A DNA stretch of 64,000 bases from Branchinecta lynchi. Lineage: Eukaryota; Arthropoda; Branchiopoda; Anostraca; Branchinectidae. The position numbers and the translations under genes are program-made. The stretch covers positions 8,420,034-8,484,033 of the forward strand of contig JAKZAP010000008.1 of the NCBI GenBank assembly GCA_023053575.1. Reading direction: 5' to 3'. The notes beneath the pieces were generated by a model that was not told the DNA's origin, searched no databases, and was given only the letters and a program-made list of their open reading frames with translations. Numbering within the stretch: position 1 is the first letter of the stretch; every line of letters starts with the position of its first letter. This document shows positions 57,547 to 64,000 of this stretch, one piece after another.

Positions 57547-58272
57547 ATATTTGTAAGTTTATTTGTTCATTGTTTTTGGTTTCTAAAGTATTTTTTGGAG
57601 TTGTTCTTAGCGATTAAAAGGATCCATACTAAGAACTCTTCCTAAAATTCTAAATGGCTTGGTATTTACAGAGATAGAGAAACTGACCATTATCAGGCGA
57701 GGGTACTATCAATGGCCAATCGCTAAGCTATCGCATGGTCTAGGTTCTGTTCGATAACTGTTCAAGCTGCCGAAGGTCAGCTGACAATTTTTGCTGATTC
57801 AGATACTGCAACTTCTTATCACTGGCCAGAAAAGAGAAACTGGTATCTCGTTGCATGCCGAAACGAGATTGCCTCTGTCCTTTACCAAGCTAACTCGTCT
57901 ACCACAGGATCAGCAGGTCGACCAAGGGAGTTGTATGGAGGCATAGAGGATCACCTGACGCCAGGAAGACAAAATTAGCCACAAAGCTGTTTCTGACGCA
58001 CGATGTGATGGCTATCGCCACTGGCCAGTGAAAACGGGCGAAGACTTGCACTGAAATGCAAGATGAGGCTCGGCAAACTCAAAGCTACAACAATCGGTGA
58101 AAAATACGAAGTTGAACTATGTTTGAGGGGTCAATCGAACCTGTTCCAAAGATTCCCGTGTCAGGTCAAGCGACTAAAATGTTATTTTCATACGTTAGGC
58201 TGGTCACATTGTCCAGATAACTGGATATCCGTTTCTTCCACTTTCTTCTTTCCGTTTTCTTTCAACTAAATA
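57547..58272. other. Downstream of VPS51, no gene recognised
   Basis: Probable VPS51 3' UTR at the start (ATTAAA at about 57,613). A small hairpin ATCTCGTT/AACGAGAT lies near 57,845. No exon supported. Confidence 0.4.
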
Positions 58273-58762
58273 GTTGCGTTTTTGTTCGACTTTTCACTCG
58301 CCTTTTCGACGGCTTTTTACTTTTTTTGTGTTTTCGTAAAATGGTCCTAAGCACTGTTTGACAACTTCCCGTTTTTGTCAAAAAGGCAAACGCCGACTTT
58401 CGCCTTTTCCCTCGGCTTTTTGCAAAAAGGCAAACTTGGTAGGTGAGCACGTTACACTCTCCTTTTGGCTTTTTGCCTCGCTACTTTAGCCAGTTCATCC
58501 CAAAATCCAATAAAAGAGGAATTTGATTCAAAGTGAAAATCAGTATTTCGAGACTGTCTCGGATTTTAAAGATGAAAAATTTTAAGTGCAAGTAAAATCC
58601 AAAAAAAAGGGCATTTGTCAAAATAGCGTTTTCATCCGAGAAAAGTGAAAAGTCCTTAGTAGTAACGGCAACTTACGAAAATGCGAGAATGTTCAAAAAG
58701 GCCTGAAAACGATAAAAAGCCAAAGGTGAAAGGGCAAGGCAAAAGCCGAACAAAAACGCAAC
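58273..58762. mobile_element. Inverted-repeat element flanked by TA
   Basis: Ends GTTGCGTTTTTGTTCG and its inverse, with TA on both sides, as in Tc1/mariner-derived MITEs. The interior is rich in CGCCTTTT/AAAAGGC segments in both orientations. No transposase. Confidence 0.7.
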
Positions 58763-58796
58763 TAATGTTTCCGAGCAAATTACTTCAATACTATCG

Positions 58797-59237
58797 GGTA
58801 CTTGTGCCATAAGTAGTAGGTTTTAGTCAACATTTTGTTTCTTGGTTAAAAATTATTGGGGACGGAAGGAGTTAAGCAGCCCAAAACTTAACCGAAAACT
58901 TATATGCCTGCCTACAGATGGGGCACCTATGGCCGACCCCCCCCCCCCCCACATTCACCGGGTCCGATTCGGACTAGAAATGGGAAATCAGAGATACGAG
59001 GTCATTCCAAATATTCATACGTTCCTCAAGATCCCGGATTCCCCTTCTCTCCGCTACCCCCACAGTGGGCGGATCGGAGAAGTGACTTTCCAAGTTAGTT
59101 TGGTCCCTGATACGCCTGCCAAGTTTCATTGTCCTAGCCCCTCTGGAAGTACCCTAACTCGAGAACAGTGGCCTGACAGACCGACCAAAATTGATCGGTA
59201 TATGGCATTTGAGCGAAGCTGCAAGTGCCATAAAAGG
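58797..59237 (-). repeat. Short family-A repeat
   Basis: GTACTTGTGCCATAAG at the left and TATGGCATTTGAGCGAAGCT/GCAAGTGCCATAAAA at the right, with one degenerate module between. Confidence 0.75.
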
Positions 59238-59324
59238 GTTAAAGGTTCCTTTTTTACCATCTCTAACAAGTTTTTTTTTTCAACAAACATTGATTGACAA
59301 ACATTCAAGTTTTTTGTGATCCAC

Positions 59325-61062
59325 GTAGGTTGGGGAATGAGATATTTTGATGAAACTTGATGTGAGGATTCTTTGCGTGAAGGATAAGGTCAAGTTCGTA
59401 GATGGGCTCTGTAGCCCTACATTTGGGGGGGGGGGGGGGGGGTCAAATAAAGGGCACACACAATAGTTTTGAACAGCTGATGTGATAGTAGATTATGGGA
59501 TAAGAAGACATAATGAACACGATGGTGAAAACCATTTTCTCGCCGGAGTAGTTCGGTCGGTATCCGTCAAGAACTGGCAAGTTGGTTAAAAGTAAAAAAA
59601 AATTTGTAAGTCGATTATATGTTCAATCTAGAGATAAGTAGACATGCTGAACACTTATGTGAAAAGCATTTTCTACCCGGACAACTAGTTCGCCCGGAAT
59701 CCGGCCAAAACCGGAAAACTTGTTAAAAGCAAAAGTGTTATTGAAGTTGATTAGATGGCAGACTTAGATGACAGTCCTGTTTATTAAATACTTTCAGGTC
59801 TCATTTGTCTTCGCTCCAGATTCTTCAAAACAAGGCTTTACGAATTCTCAAAAATATATCCCTGCCCCAAGTAAATTTCCGGAAAAGTTTGAGACAGAAA
59901 CACTGTATGTTCTCCTTAATATTCTTCCAGTAATCTTTTGCTATTTCTGCAAGTCTTCATTTCTAAAGGATATTTAGATCGCCATCTGCTTCCATCATAT
60001 TTTTCTTATATGGACCTGATATCTCTAGCGCCATAATGTCAAATACACGAGATCTAACACTAACCTTCGGCTCCCTAAAATTAAGTGTGAAAGATCCATT
60101 TTTTCTCTACGATGTACAATACCATCTGTGTGGGAAAAATATAAAATGATGTTTCAGAATGGTTTGAAGGAAGCCAATAGTTTATCAGGTCCCGACTCAA
60201 AGGACTACTGATTCTTAATTTAAAAAATTATAATAGTTATGTTTGCATTATAACTTATTATGAAATTTATTATATAAGAATTTGTTTATTAGAGTGTGGA
60301 TGGTTAATTAAGTGATTGTTTCGTGTGTGGTTAGCTTATGCTGTACGCATTCTGGCTTACTAATTTAATGTCAAATTGTTTGTCATTTTCGTTTATTTTT
60401 CACAAGAGGGTAGATTTATTTATTTATTTGGTAGATAGCATGTCATTTTATACAGGTCAGATAACTTAATTCATATTATTTTTGGTAGATTTATAGGGTA
60501 CGTAGTTGTTGACTGTTGTTATTATAGTACAAATTTTAACAAGCCCTGCATGTTCGAATTTTTGTTCTCAACAATGCTTGTAAAATGTATTTGTGTGTTT
60601 GTGTAAAATTAAAAAACTTTAACTTTAACTTGAACTAGGGGTAAGAAGAGACGCTGAATTTGTATATGACAATCATTTTTTACTCGGACATATAATTTGT
60701 CCGGAATCCGGTTGTAACTGGAATTTTTTTTATAAGTTAAAGTTTTATTTGAAGTTGATTAGATGTTCTTTATAGTGATTAGATGTTCTTTATAGAGATA
60801 CGGATATACGCTAAATTCTGAATTTTTTTTTTTGCTGGGCAATTAGATCGCTCGGAATTCGTCCGAAACTGGAAATTTGGCAGAAGTAAAGTAGGTAGTT
60901 TCGGTCAGCATCGTCAAAATAGATATGGCTTATAGAGGAATATCTGAACTTGGTTTTCTCTGCTGATTAGCCTGGCGAAGACTGGATCTGGCGAAGACGA
61001 GACCCAATTGTCTGAATCAAATATTAGGTTCTCGGGATCCCATTGAAATCTTGTGTCTTGTT
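59325..61062 (+). repeat. Family-B repeat split by a LINE fragment
   Basis: Starts within B at GAATGAGATATTTTGATGAA, lacks the left palindrome, has AGAAGACAT modules and a right end CTCGGGATCCCATTGAAA then TCTTGTGTCTTGTT. The B sequence GGCAGACTTAG|GGGTAAGAAG is interrupted at about 59,772-60,637. Confidence 0.85.
59772..60637 (+). pseudogene. LINE 3' fragment inserted in family B
   Basis: Reads HNVKYTRSNTNLRLPKIKCE and CTIPSVWEKYKMMFQNGLKE, the C-terminal end of non-LTR ORF2. Upstream frames are shifted and broken. The 3' tail is AACTTTAACTTTAACTTGAACT. Confidence 0.78.
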
Positions 61063-61365
61063 AACTCAGAACAGAATAAAACACTAGTCCAGCGTGTGAA
61101 AGAAGTACGACCCAAGTCGCCCCAGTATGTGTCCGGAGTCACCCCATACATGGGGCGAGTTCGGACACTTCGGCAGGGTCTGCTTTAAGTACCCTTGCCA
61201 GAAAACTAAAGAAGGAGAGAGTCTAAGAAAAAACAGTGTTATAGCTGAATTCCGTCGATAAAAGAACAAAAGCCGAAACTTCAAAACTCTGACTTGCAGA
61301 GACCCTGGAGTAAAAAACTTCCTGACTCACCCCAGTGACCCAGTCTCCCCTAATTTGACTATAAA

Positions 61366-61475
61366 TATCCCACACCAAGTTTGATCAGAATGTCTCCACT
61401 GCGCGCCGAGGGTTACTGCGATAACAGACGGACAGACACACCTTACTATGTGATAGGGATGAAGTTAGTACATGC
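61366..61475 (-). repeat. Degenerate family-B left-end piece
   Basis: CACACCAAGTTTGATCAGAATG and a GACGGACAGACAC run keep B order without the GGGATCCC palindrome. Confidence 0.55.
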
Positions 61476-61479
61476 AGGG

Positions 61480-62447
61480 TTTCCACGAATGAAGCAGTGA
61501 AAGAAAGTTCAGATATGCATTCATTGTCAGTTTACCCCTATAGCCTGCGTCATGTCTACTTTGACGAAAGTTCCTGCCTTACTTCTGCCAAATTTCCGGT
61601 TTCAGCCTGATTCCGGGCGAACTAGTTGTCTTGCAAAAAAATGAAGTTCAAAAACAGATTCAGCGTATCCATTCCACCCACATCTGCATAATCAACTTCA
61701 CATAAAACTTCAACTTTTAACACATTTTCCGATTTCAGCAGGATTCAGTGATTGTCATACACGAATTCAGCATGCCTTCTTACCCGTAAATCGAAAACCT
61801 AATGAAATTCATATAAAACTCTTACTTTTAACAGATTTTCCGGTTATGGCCGGATTCCGGGCGATCTACTTGTCCGGCGAAAAAATAATTTTCATATTCG
61901 GATTCAGCATGTTTCACTTTCCTTAACTCGAACCTCTAATCAACTTAAGATTAATCTTTTATTTTTGACAAACTTTCCGGTTTTGGCCGGATTACGGCCA
62001 ATCTATTTGTCCGGCGAGAAAATCATTTTCATATTCGGATTCAGCATGTCTCCTTACCCCTAAATCAGATATCTAATCAACTTCAGATAAAACTTTTACT
62101 TTTCACAAACTTTCCGGTTTTAGCCGGATTCCTGGTGAACTACTTGTCCGGCGAGGCCGGTTTTCATATTCCTGTTCAGCATGTCATCTTACCCCGTAAT
62201 CAACTATCTCATGAGCTTTCAGAAAATATTTGTTTCGCCCCTTAATCTTAACCCTTCATCCTCCCCTAAATATGCAGCTATCGGGCCCATCTACGAACTC
62301 GACCTTTCCCTTGACTCGAAGAGTCGTCACACCAAGTCTCATCAAAATAGTTCATTCCCTTCGAGAGTTATCGTGCTGACAGACGGACAACTTTTGCGGT
62401 GTCATAGGTATCCCTCCACTTACGTTTTGGGATCCCGAAAAGGAATT
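61480..62447 (-). repeat. Family-B repeat with tandem modules
   Basis: Modules with TTCAGCATGTC, AAACTTTTACTTTT and TTTCCGGTTTTGGCCGGATT repeat about every 125-140 bp. The left end TTACGTTTTGGGATCCCGAA is at 62,428-62,447. Confidence 0.9.
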
Positions 62448-63213
62448 TACGATTTTCGCCGGATTACGTTCGAGCTATTGTCCCGGTTGCAAAAGGTGAA
62501 GGCATGGACTCACCATTTTCTTTGCCTCTACATCAAACACTTGTCAACTTGAACTTTTTGAATGCCTTAAGCCCCCCGCCACCCCCCCCCCCCCCCCTCC
62601 AATCCTAAAACAGTGGCCGATCTGCTAAGATCAACCATCGAAACATCTCAAACCTTTGGAGAAAGTTAGCCCATCGTTTAAAGGATGCCTCACAATACAT
62701 AATATTTCTGCTCAGACCTTACAACTAAGCTATGCTTACAGAAAATTACACACAGCTTCGGCTGTTTTTAACCTCGTTCCATGTCCCGTGCGTTGGACGA
62801 CAATCTTGGCAAAATTTGAATAATCGGTCTCCGGACGGATAAGCTTCTGAGAAACAGTGATCGGGCCGCATGATACGTCACATAAAGAGAACAAACGTGG
62901 CAATCGAGATAATCAGTGTATTGCAAAAACAGGAGACAGGATAGACTTCTGGAGTGAAGAATCTCGGGAACGAGAATGGATGGAAACTACTGAAGTAGAA
63001 TGTCCTTTAAGGTCTAAAGACCCGGCCAGTAACGCAATCCATCCATGCTCAGCTCCAAGGACAATCTGAGAAGAGAAATCTTCAAAAAATGAAATCTTGT
63101 TAAATAGAACGGTAGCTTTTAATCACTCTTAAAGTTTAACTGAGAAGTTAACTTTTTCTTTATCACCGCACTATTTGGATTGTATTAAGGTATTTTTTTT
63201 ACCAAATTTTCAG
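62448..63213. other. No gene recognised; C-run at 62,580-62,598
   Basis: An open frame at 62,857-63,069 has no family match and no clear splice sites. Its 62,931-63,010 part weakly resembles 23,325-23,400. Confidence 0.35.
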
Positions 63214-63340
63214 TATCTCACTATATGACGTTCAGAATATCTACGGTCGTCCTCACAACGTAAAATTCTACTATGATGCGGAAAAATTTGAATACCAATA
63301 CAAACGCGGCTTTTCAGTGGCCGTGATTAACTCGCGGCAG
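63214..63340 (+). CDS. Orphan internal exon candidate, 42 codons
   Basis: A pyrimidine-rich acceptor (TTTTTTTTACCAAATTTTCAG) precedes an open frame, phase 2 in and 0 out, ending at CGGCAG|GTAGCT; the frame meets a stop three codons into the intron. The peptide ISLYDVQNIYGRPHNVKFYY onward to GFSVAVINSRQ has protein-like composition, but I do not recognise the family. It would belong to a gene continuing beyond the window. Confidence 0.5.
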
Positions 63341-64000
63341 GTAGCTGACTAGTGACTGCGTGAACACTTATTTTCGGTAAATCGTTTTCGTCAAACATAC
63401 AACACTGGTACAAGCGCATAGAGGTACCACAAATCCGACAGGAAATTCCGCTATATGAAAATCGATTATTCGTGAATAGCGGAGCAACGAAGTAACGCAT
63501 TTTCATCGAGTCTTCAACCCTCTTTAAGTGAATAAGTGATAGGTAACTAGATTGTCCTATCCCAACCCTTTTCGGTTACACTTCGGTTACATCCTTTTGA
63601 AAAGGATGAGGGCAAAGTATCGCCCGAACCGCCATATCCACGTTCGATCATTATCAGCATTCAAGCCTATTTTTGTCAACCCTCGGCCATAATCGATTAA
63701 AACGTTAACTGATCTTTTGTACTGTCAATTGCTGGTGTCGGATCGGGAATTAATTTATGTATTGATTTCCCCTATCTGATGGGATGAGAGCCTGCTGGTA
63801 TGGCACGCGACAGCCTTCTGCTGTGCCATAAAGGGGTCGCCCACTAATTTTGTGGATAGACGATCAGGGTATAGCGGTCGTGGACTTGAAATAAGTAAGA
63901 AAGTAATAAGTAATTTTTGTATGACCCGCCATTTCGGAAAGGCGGAGTAAATGAAGAAAGTAAACAAAACACATACAAACACAGAAAAAGACACTTAATT
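63341..64000. other. No gene recognised; family-A-like palindrome near 63,800-63,835
   Basis: TATGGCACGCGACAGCC...GCTGTGCCATAAAG imitates the family-A terminal palindrome, but no A modules follow before the window ends. Confidence 0.4.

Overview
The window is nuclear DNA from an animal, most likely an invertebrate; I cannot fix the phylum from sequence alone. The evidence is split genes with canonical GT-AG introns, a conserved eukaryotic trafficking gene (VPS51), a FLYWCH/MULE-type transposase gene, LINE, hAT-like and other inverted-repeat element remnants, and very repeat-rich introns. Most open frames here are chance readings through repeats.

Layout. 1-2,180: family-A repeat, a family-B end and a 16-bp/93-bp satellite. 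3,320-10,733 (minus strand): a complete seven-exon gene of 701 codons joining an N-terminal FLYWCH zinc finger, a MULE transposase core with all three D-D-E residues, a Ser/Ala/Thr-rich minisatellite-encoded linker and a C-terminal C3HC4 RING finger. All six introns have GT-AG ends and all exon phases agree. 11,251-38,854: repeats, present twice: 11,795-25,272 and 25,373-38,854 are near-identical and sit either side of exactly 100 Ns, so this is almost certainly two unmerged overlapping contig ends and not a real duplication. 38,480-41,338: a satellite array ending in the terminal sequence of a short inverted-repeat element. 41,378-57,546 (plus strand): the last eight exons (about 462 codons) of VPS51, the shared GARP/EARP tethering subunit; its 5' exons were not found. 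57,547-64,000: repeats, a LINE fragment and one orphan exon candidate at 63,214-63,340.

Two dispersed repeat families dominate. Family A (about 0.45-2.9 kb) has a palindromic end built on TATGGCACTTG/CAAGTGCCATA and about 280-bp internal tandem units. Family B (about 0.6-1.2 kb) has ends built on TTTTGGGATCCCA and about 137-bp internal units. Both share the same plan: terminal palindrome, then a GTCCGTCTGTC-type run, then GATGAAACTTGG, then tandem modules. They fill the introns of both genes.

The two genes are not functionally linked as far as can be seen. The MULE-RING gene is either a resident, intron-bearing transposase or a domesticated transposase turned ubiquitin-ligase-like protein. 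VPS51 is ordinary housekeeping. Several short inverted-repeat elements with 9-10 bp target duplications, the size MULEs make, lie in the same window.
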